From: Anthopleura xanthogrammica
Lineage: Eukaryota > Cnidaria > Anthozoa > Actiniaria > Actiniidae
Assembly (NCBI GenBank): GCA_964019055.1
Contig: OZ025224.1
Location: 434,001-498,000, forward strand
Direction of reading: 5' to 3'
Length of the DNA: 64,000 nt
The stretch's first letter is position 1, and every line of letters starts with the position of its first letter. Position numbers and translations under genes: made by a program. Below the pieces are notes generated by a model. It was not told the DNA's origin. It worked only from the letters and a program-made list of their open reading frames with translations, and did not search any database. This document shows, one piece after another, positions 1-13,600 of this stretch.

Positions 1-89
1 TGTGCTGTTCCTGTCCTTGTACTGTGGACTTTCTTAGCCCCTTCTCTCTTCTACCTTTTTGATCTATGTATTATTTATTTATTCTTCAG

Positions 90-1202
90 GTTAAGAAAAG
101 AACTAGAGAAGTTTCAAAGCTTTTTCATTCATATACCACGTACGACAGGAAAGTAAGTATCCCCTATTTTCCAAATTATTATCTATCTTATTTACTCACC
201 CTGTTCACCTATGGATTTTTATACCTGCCTTGTTTCCTTACTAAAGAATATCTACTCTACTAATTTCTTGTTGCTAAACAATGGATTGATGATTATATTA
301 CCAGGTTGGATGGGTTCAAGATATCTTAGTAACTGAAGAGTCTCATGATGGAGTTCATTATGTTGGACACAATAAATCATATGACCAGGTAACCAACCTT
401 GAAGGCTTTTTTCGTCTTCTTGTGTCTGTCTGTTCTTATGTCCATACCTCCATCCATCCTTTCATTTATCCATCTATCCATCCACCTGTCCATTCATATA
501 TTCAAACACTTATTCATCCATTCATTTATCCATCTATCCTTACAACAATTCATCCATATATTCATTTATCCATTCATTCATTTATTCATGTATCCATCCA
601 TCCTTACAACCATTCATCCATCCATTCATTTGTGTATCCATCCATCCTTACAACCATTCATCCATCCATTCATTTGTGTATCCATCCATCCTTACAACCA
701 TTCATCCATCCATTCATTTGTGTATCCATCCATCCTTACAACCATTCATCCATCTATTCGTTCATCCATTCATTTATTCATGTATCAATCCATCCTTAAA
801 ACCATTCATCCATCTATTCATCCCATCTCATTCAATCCCATCCCATCCCATCCAATCCCACCATGTTTTCATTCATTTATTTATTTATTATTTTCCTAGG
901 TTCTTGTTCGTAAAGACGAAGGAGACTTCATGGGTAAAATGATCAAGGCTCAAATCACGACCACAGGGAAACACTTCCTTATCGGCACATTACTCAATGA
1001 AACAGACATACAATCTCCTGGACTTGCTGAGCCCTTACCAAAGGGTGCAGTCAGCGGTATTAAACAGGATCATATGCTCACGAGTATATCAAGCTCAGAG
1101 TCAGGATCGATGCATATGTGGATCAAGATAGGAATAATTGTGTTATTGATAGCTGTAGTGTTGGACGCTATTAGACTTGGCTGGTCTTGGCTTCGGACTT
1201 GA
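90..1202 (+). CDS. CDKAL1: CDKAL1, 3' part (tRNA-t6A37 methylthiotransferase)
   Basis: Last three coding exons of a radical-SAM methylthiotransferase that converts t6A to ms2t6A at position 37 of lysine tRNA. Exons read as 90-152, 305-388 and 900-1202, all phase 0 with AG/GT borders. The first encodes the linker before the TRAM domain (motif LFHSYTTYD). The second and the start of the third encode the TRAM RNA-binding domain (ILVTEES, then [17 protein letters not shown]). The end is a hydrophobic tail anchor ([18 protein letters not shown]) that would hold the enzyme on the ER, as known for animal CDKAL1. The 5' part, with the radical-SAM cysteines, lies outside the window. Order and spacing follow the vertebrate protein from memory; identity was not computed. 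The last intron is filled with a minisatellite. Confidence 0.9.
448..870 (+). repeat. TCCATTCA-rich minisatellite in CDKAL1 intron
   Basis: A pyrimidine/A-rich tract built from TCCA, TTCA and CCTTACAACCA words. The clearest part (about 596-740) repeats with a 44-bp period. Two long overlapping open frames cross it, but they are products of the repeat. Confidence 0.85.
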
Positions 1203-1250
1203 TTTTTCTGGTTATTTCATTTCTGAGTAACAGCAGCAGTTCTCTTCGAT

Positions 1251-1387
1251 ATAGACCCCTTGCACGTGACGTCAAAGCAGCTCAATTTGGAGCGCGAAAC
1301 CAAAACCTTTTCAATCTCCTGACAATTGGAACCTATTGTTTTGTCATCCAAATTGAGCTGCATTTCGACGTGCTGCAAGGGGTCTAT
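1251..1387. mobile_element. MITE-like foldback, family A copy 1
   Basis: Terminal inverted repeats starting ATAGACCCCTTGCA and ending TGCAAGGGGTCTAT. The arms stay paired inwards through the shared core CAGCTCAATTTGGA. A second copy of the same element lies at 46092-46229. No coding capacity. Arms of this copy are imperfect, suggesting an older insertion. Confidence 0.85.
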
Positions 1388-1779
1388 TGACCCTATTTTG
1401 TCTTTCTGTTGTTGTATCAGCCAATCAGAAAACAGAATCGCCCAGAGCTTTTCGTTTCTTGGCGGAGACCACAAGGAACATGGGCTCCAGGAAAAAGAAT
1501 GTCAAACTGTTCAATAATATTTGAACAGATAGAATTAAATCACAATGTAGATTGTTAAAGTGCTAAATATATATCCTCAATTCAGGTTCGAATGAGTTAT
1601 CTGTGAAATCACGAGGAGGGGAGGACTGAAGGGATAATCTGTTTGGTTAGACCTCCTGTGCTGGACGGGAATAGCAACGCTATGGAAATTCGCTTCATAT
1701 ATATATTCAGACCATTGTTCTCCTCATCCCGCCATCGACAGTTTAGACTTGCACCAAGTGGTACTCGTTAACACACTGG

Positions 1780-1925
1780 AGGTCAGCGCGCGCGTAGCTC
1801 GAGGCGTCATGTAGAGGGGAGGGGAGTCCGTTGTGAAGGGAAGTGCTAAGAGAAACATTGTGAAAGCATTCTATTGTAAGTTAGTCGAGGGTGTGTCAGC
1901 CTCTCAATCCTACACCACAAGAAAC
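1780..1925 (+). other. Possible non-coding first exon (RERE-like gene)
   Basis: A locally GC-richer block (GCGCGCGTAGCTCGAGG near 1787) that ends in a consensus donor, AAAC|GTAAGTAAG. It has no open frame of note. It would fit a 5' untranslated exon of the downstream RERE-like gene, but nothing links it to that gene except strand and position. Confidence 0.2.
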
Positions 1926-2309
1926 GTAAGTAAGAGAGTCTGAAAGTGCTTCAACTTAACCGGTCATTTTCTTAGTAGTATTAGTTTCGAAACGTTGACA
2001 GTTCCAGATTACCAAAATGTCACGCTAGCTAATGTAACTCGAGCTGTCACAGTGTAGATGACGTGACCCAATCGTGACAACGGTCTGTAATTCCATGTTT
2101 ACTTAGTATTAATGGTCTTATAATCACCTCTTCAATATCAACCATAGATTATTTATGCAATGCTATTTTTCCTTTGTGAAGATTTGATTACGTCAAGCGA
2201 GTTGTCTTGTTCGTATTTGTTCTGTTCTAACATCGTAACTATGGGTCGAGGGGGCGGAGATGGATAGTTTGTAATGCCAAATGATTGTTATCTGACCTTT
2301 ACAAAATAG

Positions 2310-2440
2310 ATTCTCTTTATCAAGCTATCATCCAAGTACCCCGCCGTTACGAGACAACAGCTAAACTCTCTGCGCTTGATCTTCACGAGACGTGTCTTCG
2401 CTCTCTCGATTTGATAGCCAGAAAAGATTCCTATTTCAAG
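2310..2440 (+). other. Possible non-coding exon ending in a strong donor
   Basis: Bounded by ACAAAATAG on the left and CAAG|GTAAGT on the right, with higher GC than its surroundings. One frame is open for about 34 codons and then stops. A 5' untranslated exon is the best guess. Confidence 0.2.
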
Positions 2441-5400
2441 GTAAGTTGATAGAGCAATTGTACGCAGAATAAGGGTAACAAGGGAGGTAGGAATTCAAGG
2501 TTGGGATAGATTGTTAACTGAAGTACCTTAGCGTTGTAACTTCTGTCATGGCTTACAGACTATTATACGCATACCGTCTAAACAAGATGTTCACAAAACA
2601 TTCCTACAGATTGAGAGATGTTCTAACAATACAGTCTAAATACACTTAGTTTCTAATCACAATCAAACATTTTGCATTTTTGTGGCTTATTTATATTATA
2701 GACGGGTTGATTTGCCGATTGAGGTATTTAAAAGATAGTTTATCGCACTACAAGGAATGTTGTTTTACTGTACAATCAGCGTGTGATGACTTATCAGGAA
2801 TTCAATGATCTCAGCGAAGTTTGTTCACTTAGCGCAGCATTGTGAAGAAGTTTCTAGTGATGTTCATAGTTCAAAGGTTGGTAAACGCGATCATAACTAT
2901 ATGCGAACAGATTACTTCAAAATCGTGATTACCCAGTTTTCACTCGAGGGGATTTAAAGACCTTAGTATCTGTGACGTCACAGCCAATTGTTGGTGTATT
3001 ATAATTGTTGATATAAGAGTATCTCAGCATGCAGTAACCTGTGATAAAGATGTTGATATTATAAGGGTTATATATAATCCAAATACTGCATGTTGTGAAT
3101 AGGAGGGGGTGCATTATATACGGTGCGCCAAAGGGTACAGGGTACCCGATATCGCGATCAGTACTACGTGCCGGACCCGGACAGGATCAGCTGGAGAATT
3201 TACGCATCCCCGCCCATCACAAAAATGCCACGATATACGATATATACACAACAGCATCAACCGATACCCCGCCAAGGTTTTTATTCAGGATATTATACTG
3301 CCATTCAGTCTGTACACTAAATACAACAGGATGTCGTGTATATTTCAGTTGGGTGATACCACTTAGCTATACCATGATGCACTTGGAACATATTATGGGA
3401 ACCCTGCTGGTGAAAGATAAACTAAGAAATATTGATATTCCAGGTTTGAGGTGACATGGACATACCTTAAGGGTGTAATGTGTGGGACGATAGTGTTTAT
3501 CTGTGTAGTTCCTGATCAAATATCTGATCTGTTATCAATACGAATGCACCTAGTGACACGCAAACACCTCACCACAGGTAGCCCAAGTTCGTTTTTTTTT
3601 CAGGTTTCCATACACCATAGAAGTCGGGTTAAATTTTATTGAAGTCTTCTTGAGAAGTTCGAAAAACTGCACTGAACTGCATGCAATATGATTGCCAAAA
3701 ACAGGGCTTTGGATACCTGTGGTTGGTTTTGTTATCATAGTCTGGTCAACATCATTCTATCGTCGCGTCAAAGCTTTAGTCAGACTATTAGTCTGTATAC
3801 TTGAACTTTGCCCCGAGCTGAGTGAGTGAGCCGCACAGATATTGTTTTAAAAGGCTTAGTCTAGGCCTACATGCACGTTTGGTCATGTCAACTGGCGGGA
3901 AATAGAGGCAAATTCCGATCAGTCCTCGTTTAGTCCTTGTTTAGTCCTTGCCTGTGAAGCGACAAAAAGGGATCTAATAGGGATTAGGGGAAGCGCGAAC
4001 CCAAAGGGGATGGTGCAGGTGAAAGGCGTGCGTGCAGAAAAAACCCTCTTCCACTTTTCCACAATCCCTGGCGCTGCTACGCTGATCAATTGGTTCCCCA
4101 CCAAACCCTCCATTATGTTTGCGCGCATCTACGTCCGCTTCTATTGGCTCGTAGATCGGATCTTTGTAGTGGATTTTACATTGCACCAATCAGATGCTTT
4201 GTATCGGGAAGCCATGTGAGTGTCACTGAACTGTGGCTGTGGCATAATATCGGAATGTACTGCTTTAGGTCCTTTAGCACAAACCGTCTAGTGTATATCC
4301 AGAGAAATATTGACTAGACATACCACCCCTCCCCTCCCTCCGTTTCATCACGAAGAGCAAGAAGAAGCTATCTTTTATCAGAAAACTGTTTGGTTCTGCG
4401 ACTCTGGTTCTGCCCATCATAGAACTCTTATCTAACCATCCGTCTGTAGTCAAAGAATTCCATCAAGTCACGCAACGCTTTGACAGTCACGCAACGACGG
4501 AGACAATCAGAAATTCAACGCTTTAAAATATATCAACACTTGAGAAATCTTATAAACGGATAAATAAATTCCTGCGAAGGAAGCAAAACAGAACTGAACA
4601 TTTATCTTTCTTCAAAGTAAAAATGCTCTATCTTATCCCACAATCTAATCTTTACAGCCAAATGAATATATTTTCACTGAAATATGTGAGATTCTTGAGA
4701 TATTCTTAACATGCTTGAGAAACATTACATCAGCAATGTTATTAATAGTACACTTGACATACGTCAGTCAGACACTAGTTGTGACCCTCTATCAATATCT
4801 CCATGACTTCTTGTCTATTTTTATTCATTCTTACATTCTGTCACTCTCATTTTGTGGTATCATCAATCAGGAAGTGGGTATTAACTCCGTGTAGCTCTGC
4901 ATACAAATGTATCCATTCCGTGTTCGCGGCGAAACTCATCATGGAAATTCCATACGTAATGGGCGAGGCCTATAATACCCTAGCCACCTCAGGGGGTGAT
5001 TCACTGGCTACATCCGTCATGGAGGTCTAATGAGAGTATCAAAGTAGTTTATAGCATATATATACATATATGATAATGTGAAAATCAAGTGCCAACCTCT
5101 CCTACAGTTGACCATGTTTACGTTATGCCCGCGCGAAGACATTTTTCCATGTTCATGTACTATATTTTTTTCAGTAAAAAATCCTCAGTAGTTTCTCCTG
5201 CCGATAAAAAATGTCTGTAGTATTTCTACTTTATTTTTATTATTTTTAAAATTTTAAAACTACAATTCGCAATTCGCAATAAAACTTTTTCTCTTTGAAA
5301 AGTGAATGGATATGCTTTTTCTCATTCTCTTTTTTCACTCCTACTTTTCTCACTCCGAAAGCTCTGTGATAATCATCTTAAAATTTGATTTTGCTTACTA

Positions 5401-6530
5401 GAACTGATTTTGAAGCGATCAACAATTATTTTTCGATGGACATCGAAAATATATTGATTTTATCGTTGCCAGAACTTTAAATCCTGTTATTTTTATACCC
5501 AGTTATCAATATCTGGATGTCATTTGACCGCAGGGATTTAGCGATAAAAATATTCCGCAAACTGCAGACTAGTACTGGGTTTCTTAAATTTCATGTTTAA
5601 ATACACGTAAAACAATCTCGCCCGGTGTTTTTGTTAAGATTATTGATATCTTAAGACTTCAAATGTATTTGAAATAGTATGATTGAATTACAAATAACAA
5701 GACGTATTGAGAGCGAATGGTGAAAAAGTGCTGTAAATAAACACAAATTAAAGTCTACTGTTATTTCAAAAAATATATTTAAAAAACACACTAACATTTT
5801 GGTTGTTCAAATTAATTTTTCTTTTATTCTGTTTCCATCAGGGTCTTATTTTCTTCCGTTCGTTCGATTCCTATCGCTGAGGACCTATCTATCTTTAGCG
5901 ATCGGCGTTCCACATTCAAATACTGGCAGATCTACATCTATAAATCGCCAAAATATCAATAGCCGGCTAGTTGATAATGGTTTAGCGATTGACATACACT
6001 CGATTTGCTTGTAGACTTAAACTAAAATCGTTCATTTTCGCAAAGATGACGGCTTCAAGTTCTGTTTACCTACATAAATATTACCAGCTGTTTTCAAACA
6101 ATACAATATAATCCTAACATTCACCAAGAATGATTTTATAAACGTTGAAAATCCAACCCTTGACCTTCTTTAAAGCCAGAAAAATCTTTTTTTGTCTATT
6201 ATTTCGTGGGTAGAAACCTCGGTGTAGTAAATTTAAATCCTCATAGGCTTCCGAGGAGAATAAACTTGAAAAAGCTTTCTGCTTGAATTAACTCTCGAAT
6301 GCGGTTGTCATTTTCTTGACAATTTCTTTTGTTAAATGTCGGTTATTTTCGCACAATAAACACAAGAAAAAAAACTATCGTCCCTTCCCCAAACATACTT
6401 CCATTCGAGACACAAACACAAAGATATTATCGGTAAAATATTTTCGCTCGAAGTGTTGTTTAAAATTTGGATAATTTGTCTAGGGCAGCAACGAGTTTGA
6501 TGGCCTTTCGCTTTTATTTGTTGGTTTATG

Positions 6531-6683
6531 TCACTTCCGGTGGTCGATTATCGAGCTGACGTCCCCTGGGGGCTTATTTATCTCTTTGAATTGGATATGT
6601 GGTATTGAGTCGAGTTTGTGATCGCCTTAGATAAAGACAAACCCCTGTTTTCTCTCACAGTTCACAAGTTTTCTCAAGACCAG
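6531..6683 (+). promoter_or_regulatory. Promoter-like block with ETS and CRE motifs, plus possible 5' exon
   Basis: ACTTCCGGT (6533-6541, ETS-type) lies 15 bp before TGACGTC (6557-6563, CRE-type). About 120 bp further on a donor, CCAG|GTAAAT, is found at 6683. ETS plus CRE is a common housekeeping-promoter pair in animals. If correct, transcription starts near 6580-6620 and the exon splices to the acceptor at 10484, which opens the first coding exon of the RERE-like gene. Confidence 0.35.
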
Positions 6684-9600
6684 GTAAATATCAAAGCTTT
6701 TACCACGCTTTAGAGTTTATGTAACGCTTGTACCGAGCGTGCGAGAAGTTTGAAACAGTTATTTGTGTAAATGCGGCCGGATTTGAATGATATTCATTGT
6801 AAGCTCACCATGCTATACACTCATACAGCAAGCGAAAGTATTACATGAATAACACCATTTCTACTAAAACTATATTTGCTTAAACACTATCATTCTTCGT
6901 TCAGTTCTTATCTTGGCTTTTAGAAGCATTAAATGCACCTCAAAAACTTGGTTTTCGAATTCAAATTTTAGTCTAACCTCGTCGCTTTCAAGTAATATAA
7001 TTGTATTCATCAAAGAACGACCAATATTCAGGCTAGTTCCTTCTTTACACATCCTATTCATAATAGATAAACTATATGATTCTACTTAGATTATCCTCTA
7101 AAACATGAAATAGCGAAACAGTACAGTACAGTAGTTTTCATAACGATTTGGGTATTTAATAGTAACGCAGTATTCAGTGTCTTCTCGCTATGTCCTTGTA
7201 ATTAACGATAATTAACTTGATGTCCTGCTTAGCGAATTTTAATCCATTTTGAAATAACTTTTCTCAAAGGATTGACATATTTTTATGTGGAACACATTTT
7301 TTCTAAGCCATGTTTTCTGTTCAGTTTGGTTTAGATTTGGCAAGGATAACATGTCTTAGGATTTTCAAAACGAACTATTATTAAACATTGCACAGCTTAA
7401 GGTCAATTGCTTTTGTACGGAGTACTTAAAATTGCGTGAAACATGTCTTGTGCATTATAACTTTGTTGATGTAATTTTTTAGAAATATAAACTAGGACCA
7501 GATGGAATTTCTTTGGGGAGAACCGAGATACATCGAAATCTATGTCATTTTAACCGCAAACATTTTTGCGCCTTGAGTTGTTTCGGATTGTCCATGAAAC
7601 CGCAAAAAGTGCACTTATGGTTGAACTCGTCGTGTTGTGAATAGCAATCATTCAGGTTTGGTTTGCTAGTTCCTCCGAGAAAGCGCTTTTTATACTCGCC
7701 AAACCCGTACAAATGATGGAAAGTTGGCTCTGATTTGCAGTTGTGTGATATTAGCGATTGGAGATGGCAGTCAGATTGCTATCAAGCTAAGTGTTGATCT
7801 GTCAATCCTAACGCAATAAAATACGGCTTTATTCAAACAAATTTCTAAAACCAACCAAAAACGTCGATTTTGTTATTCCATATTCAAAATACAAATTTGA
7901 ATAACATATTTTTATTTGTAGTGTTTATTTCACGCTGAACAAATATAAAGTACTGGCGAACTTTGCGGTTATAATAGATACTAAGTCGTGATTGTACGGG
8001 ATATTTCAGCGAGTTGTTACAGGGAAATTTAACCCCGCTGGATTAATTTTCTGCTTCATAGTAATCGAAATCCTAAGCGAAGTAGATCCGCTTAATTATT
8101 CCCAGTTTCGTTCGAGGCAAATAGCATTGAAACGCAGTCTTTGCGGTTTCAGAAAAGAAAAAAAGACGAGATATTTGGAGAAACAAATCTTCAATCTTTT
8201 TATTTTTAACCACGGTAGAGCCTTAGGAGTAGTATAAACATGAAATAAAGTTTATTTCGATGGTATATTAATATTTGTATTGATAGTATTAATTATGTTT
8301 TGTTTTTGATTAAACAATGTGATCTTTCCAAGCAACTCTAGAATCCATATTTTTCAACATTTTAGCCTCAAAGATAAACAAACTTTGAGGTACCTGTATG
8401 CGTGTTTTAGGTTAAAAAACCCTGGTATATGGAAGTAGGAAACGATTTGAATTGAAAATACGCACTTTGCCATCCAAGGACAGCTTATACCTTTTGTTTT
8501 GAAGAGAATATCAACTCGTCCAAGCAATTTCTAAAAACAATACAACAAAGGCCACGCGCATTTTAAGGTTGAATGCGCTCAAACCGTTCGTCTGGATACA
8601 GAGAGCTTACCATAATCGAATTTACCCTAATATTTGGTCATCTTTTTCCTGTTCACCCGAGAATGAACAAAGTAAAATTTTACATAATTCGGTTGGGTTG
8701 ACGGTCAATTTTTCGAGACAGGCGTCGATTTTGGGTGTTAAGCTCTGATTGACACAGCCCTATAGTGTTTACAGAATGAACTATGACCATTTGTCAACGG
8801 GGTTATTATGAGATAGTAATAATTCAACAATGAAGGTGGGAAACATGTATATGTCCTTGTAAAACCAACGCCCGCAACGAGGGATTGCAAACAATGATTT
8901 TCACTCGCCCCACTCCTGTAAGGATGTAGAGAGAGTTTCTCGTTGTTTTCGTAATAAATTGGAGTATAAGTAAGTCTCCAGTTAATATCAAAAGCCCTAC
9001 ACGTACTTAAGTTCCTAATCAAAATAGTGTTGCAGGTGTCATATAAGAGTTCACACATTTGGTTATGGTAAGCCAATGAGATGGCATGTCTGTGTCTCGT
9101 GTTACTTATCCCTTGTTCAATACCAATCACTCATACAATGCCTACATCTGCTATTCTACACACTCTCGCACCGCGGCTCTCTTCTACCTCTCCTAAATAG
9201 TCAAAACCTGTGGTTTTAGACGAACTAGAACAAACAAGAACTAAAGGTAAGGATAGGGAAGAAATTTTAGGTTTTGTAGCGTTACACGAATCTCGAAAGG
9301 CCAGGTTTGGTTGAGTGACTTTGAGCGTGCAGATTTCAGTGTCAAGGTACATGCAAGTGACATTTGCCTAAATCGACCCCAGATGACCATAAAATTACTC
9401 CATAAAAATACCTCTCAACCACCAACATGTACATTTTAACCAACAGTTAAAGTTTCAAGGTACATTTGTTTGATTTTGAGTAGGAATTTTACGGAGTTTG
9501 TTTTTGAATTGAGCGAAGTAAACGGTTTGAGTACCGAATAGCTTGTCGAGACATTTCTTATGCTAATAACATTATTTACAACAGTCATATGTAATTTACT

Positions 9601-10643
9601 GGATATGTTATTTAGAGAGTATTTGCTATCAGCTACACAGTAAAGTGGAATTTATTCAGAGAATTTAGATAGGTATTCTCACTCTACCGTTTAACGGTAA
9701 GCTCGAGTAAAATATTTCTTTATTCCGTTCGTGCGTTGAATACTTATTGTCGAGAAGCGATTTTAACTCAAGATCTTTACCATTTAAGTATGCCTTCAAA
9801 AACCGCTAATCATTACTGTGGAAATCTAAGATTTCTCTTAAACTCAGTCCAGATTTGGAGCCTTTTTCGCCTCTAAAAGACATGCCTCGCTTCGCAGATC
9901 AAATACTAGTAAGCTTAAATCTTTTAAAACAATAAGACTGATAGCCTTTATTTGTCCTTTTGGAAAACTCCTTCAGAAATATCCTAGATATCTAGAACTG
10001 AGACATGGAGGTCAAGCAGAGCTAAACTAAAGTTTATCAAGCGTTAAATTCAACCTTATATGAATCTGTTTTTGAAGTATTTATTGATGATTGAAATCGA
10101 ACGGTTGGTATGAACAACAATATGCTGGTGTGGTTTTACTGTTCACGTCTTTTGAAAAACATTGAATATTCGATCAGCCAAAACCCTCAATACTCTCCAA
10201 ATTTAAAACTCCTTTTAATGTGCTTTCATATCTTATTCCTCACAGATCCGATTTACACCAAATCGTGGTTTATGGGACAGATTTCCAGGCGGTTATGTTC
10301 AAGGTATGAATATACTTCTCTAAACTTAGGATTTCCTGACTACAAGTTTGTCTTTTGTGGTGACTAATTGTGTGAATAAATTAAAAAATTACTTTCGCTG
10401 AAAGGTGTTGAAACTGCTGGAGGATTATGTACTACAAGTTATGAATTTAACCTCTAACAGTTATTTTATTCTATTTTCATATAGGGTTCTGAGCAAATCT
10501 GATATAAATCGTGATCTTCAAATCAAGCTTGAGAATCGTGTGGTGGAGTGAACAAAAGGAAAGACGGCGTGACATATAATAGAGACTCGGGATTAATAGT
10601 GAATCGAGGAAAAACGAGACATTATCATTATCCCCAAAAGAGG

Positions 10644-13600
10644 ATGAAACCAACTTCTTCCAATGGAATACTTGGGATAAAACGCTCTTTGGACATAAAT
10701 ATGAACTCGAATATCCAAAGAGACGAAGATAAGCGAGGTTCGGAGTCTCTCAAATCACGACGCTCTTCCAAATCCAAACTGGAAAACTCTGAACCGAAAA
10801 TTAATTTAGAAAACGCTGAAACTACGTTGTCTTTTACTTCAGAAGATGATGTTTCCTATGAACCCGGAGGTAAGATGATGTACTTTTGAAAACCAGTGTA
10901 AGAAAACGAGGAAAAACGGCTTTTGAAATTGTTCATGTCGTGTTTATATTAATTTACTAGACCCGTTTGATAAACTAGACCTCTCTCTCAAATGTCTAAA
11001 AATGTTTTTGGGATATAATGATTGTGTTTTATTGGGGAAACAAATTTATAGTGATTAGTATTTCTGTATGAATAATATTTTCTTGCTCTAGGCTATACTG
11101 ATGTTAGCGGGGACCTTTGAATAATTGTAAAGTTTTGGTCGCGATTATCAAATTTACATTCAAAACAAAGGCCTTTCATACAACCTTAAACCTATTAATT
11201 CGTTCTTCAAACATTTAAGAATTCCACGGGTTTTCTAGGATATTATAATGTTAGGTGATATTTTCTCATGAATAGTAGAGGAAATTTTACGATATTTATT
11301 TGGCAACCTTTTAACTTGTAACAATGGATGACTCTTATTCAAACATAAGGTGTAGTAAAAGTAAAATAAACACATTGCACCGACAGGTCGTATATTTTTT
11401 CCTTTATTAGTTTAATAAGCTTTCAAAAACATAACATTTTTTTCTTTTTTTTACAGATTGTGTCTATGTGGACAGCCAGAGACCTGATGTGCCTTACTTT
11501 ATCTGCTCAATCAAGGAATTTCGTATGGTAAGTTTAACATTCATTGATTAGAAAGCGGAATGGTTTGCGCGCGATTGAATATTCACAGTTGTTGATTTCC
11601 TAGTTGTCGCTTTCGTATGGTTGTCAGTTTCAGTGGGGTGTTGATAATTTTTCATATACGCCTAGTGTCTTGTATTGGCAGGGATATTTATATATTGAAT
11701 CTACGAACAATAGAAAAAGCTAAAAAAAAATCTGATATATTTTTTTTAATTTTCAACAGTTTAAAAAAAAATCCCATTCCTTTAATTTCAACATTTTCGT
11801 GCAATTCTCTATCTTTTCTTGATCATTAAACTTAATTTGTGTCTATTGTAGACCTATATTTCAAAGTAATGTATTTTAAGGCTTAAGGAATATGCAAAAA
11901 ATTAATTGTTTTGGCAGAGGAAAGATGGTCATTCATTGTTATAGTTGAGTGTTTTGTTATCTCTACAAATAATGTTAAAAGACGCTTTTTTTATGATGTT
12001 TAATTGAAATCACAATGTATTGGAAGGAGTATGTTGTATGGGAGCCATAAATATGGTTATAGAAGAGAAAGATCACTGTGGATAAGTGGTTTTGTTGTGT
12101 GGATCCAACAGTGTGGTTTGCTTAATTATTGATGGATTTTCAATTACACTGTTTAAACTTGTTGTACAAACCGTAACAAGAATATACAAGAATTAAATGT
12201 CAAGCCCAAAAACACACTACATATACAATACTCCTTCCTCTTGATTTTTATCTATTCATCCTTTTGTAAAAATCCATCAGAGATCTTGTAAATTAATCAT
12301 TAATTTCAAAGTTAATTGATAGAAATACAGAAAACAAACAATTTATTTTTGAAAAACATGGCATGTTTGGTTGATTAAATAACTTTAGTCAAAATATTAA
12401 ATCCCCTCTTAGAATTGTATGGAGATTTCTCATCGTAAGAGTACATGTCAAGCTGATTTTAAATGTAGTATATATATATCAAGTGATCTATAGATATACA
12501 GTAGGAATATTTGTCCATTCTTTTTTGCTATTGGCTTTCTTTATCTGACATATATAATATATGAGATCAAGTTTCAAAATCAACCTTCATGTTCTTGTAG
12601 CCAAAAAGTTCACACCATTTGTAAATAAAGATTTAAAAAATGATATAGCATGTAGCAAATGTATTAGACAAATTCTTTCAGCAAGAAAGCAAAGTTCTTT
12701 CAATAACTGTGTCCTAAAGTACTTCCAATTCTTTGACATCAATACTGGTAAAGTAAAGACAACATTATAGTCCTTCAAAGATTTTCATTATTGGTGGCTC
12801 AAAACTTATTTAGTGAATAGAATTATTAATAAGTATAATCTAAGTGTCCCTTCATTCTCTTCACAATCCTTTTCACTCCTATTTGAATGTATAATCTTGT
12901 AATTAATACAGATTGAAGAACACAAACCACAAGGATTTGAAACTCAACACATGCTTTTATAATCTTTGGGGCTTGGCTGCTTTCTGTGGTTAAGTTTAAT
13001 TATTTCATTGTATATGTCAAGTTCTGTGGTTGGAATACATATATTAGTGGATAGACGTAGGAAACCACAAACACCTGACAGAATGTCAGTTCTCTGGCAA
13101 CTACATCCCATTATCTATGCTTAATTTCTGTTACTTGTTATGACACAGATGCAAAGTATTAAAGTGAACTTGTTAATGTGTAATATTCAAATATACACAA
13201 GAAAATAATATATATATAAGATCAAAACTAACCTCTATTGTCAGTTAACTATTCACGGTTCAACTAAAAACACTATATATATACCATATACTTTATGTAC
13301 CATTCGAATAACCAACGTATCAGTGTTTAGTAAATGTCATCAAATATTATTTAAAAGTTTCTTACATATCATGGGGAAAACAGTCATAATTTAAATCTAA
13401 AACAAAGCTTAAAAAGTAAGATTTTTATCTTAAAACAATTTAGTTTTTTTCAGAAAAAATTAACATTCAAAACTGTAATTGAAAATTATCTTTGTAATTT
13501 ATTCAGAGTATAAGACAGTTAAAGTTTTTTTTTTACAGGTTGATAATTTTTTCACAATGCACTTGATACAAATTTCAAAAACATTTTTGAGACTTGTCTA

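Larger units (their letters stand above)
1203..10484. other. Non-coding interval between CDKAL1 and the RERE-like gene
   Basis: AT-rich DNA without a convincing coding exon. It holds the CDKAL1 3' flank, one MITE-like foldback (1251-1387), a triple repeat of a TTTAGTCCTTG-like 12-mer near 3925-3952, two CCAAT-type boxes near 4140-4195, possible untranslated exons ending in strong donors (1925, 2440, 6683) and an ETS/CRE promoter-like block near 6531. Open frames of 60-130 codons on both strands lack family resemblance and conserved splice context. Confidence 0.6.

Noticed and set aside
399..942. Overlapping His/Ser/Ile-rich frames in the CDKAL1 intron
   Set aside because: TCCATTCA minisatellite; flanking splice sites show the region is intronic.
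3095..3454. 119-codon plus-strand frame
   Set aside because: Starts with a non-ATG codon, overlaps two other open frames, resembles no family and lacks codon bias; left unannotated.
8738..9352. Two minus-strand frames of 130 and 73 codons
   Set aside because: No family resemblance, no adjoining exons and no promoter; length is within chance for this base composition.
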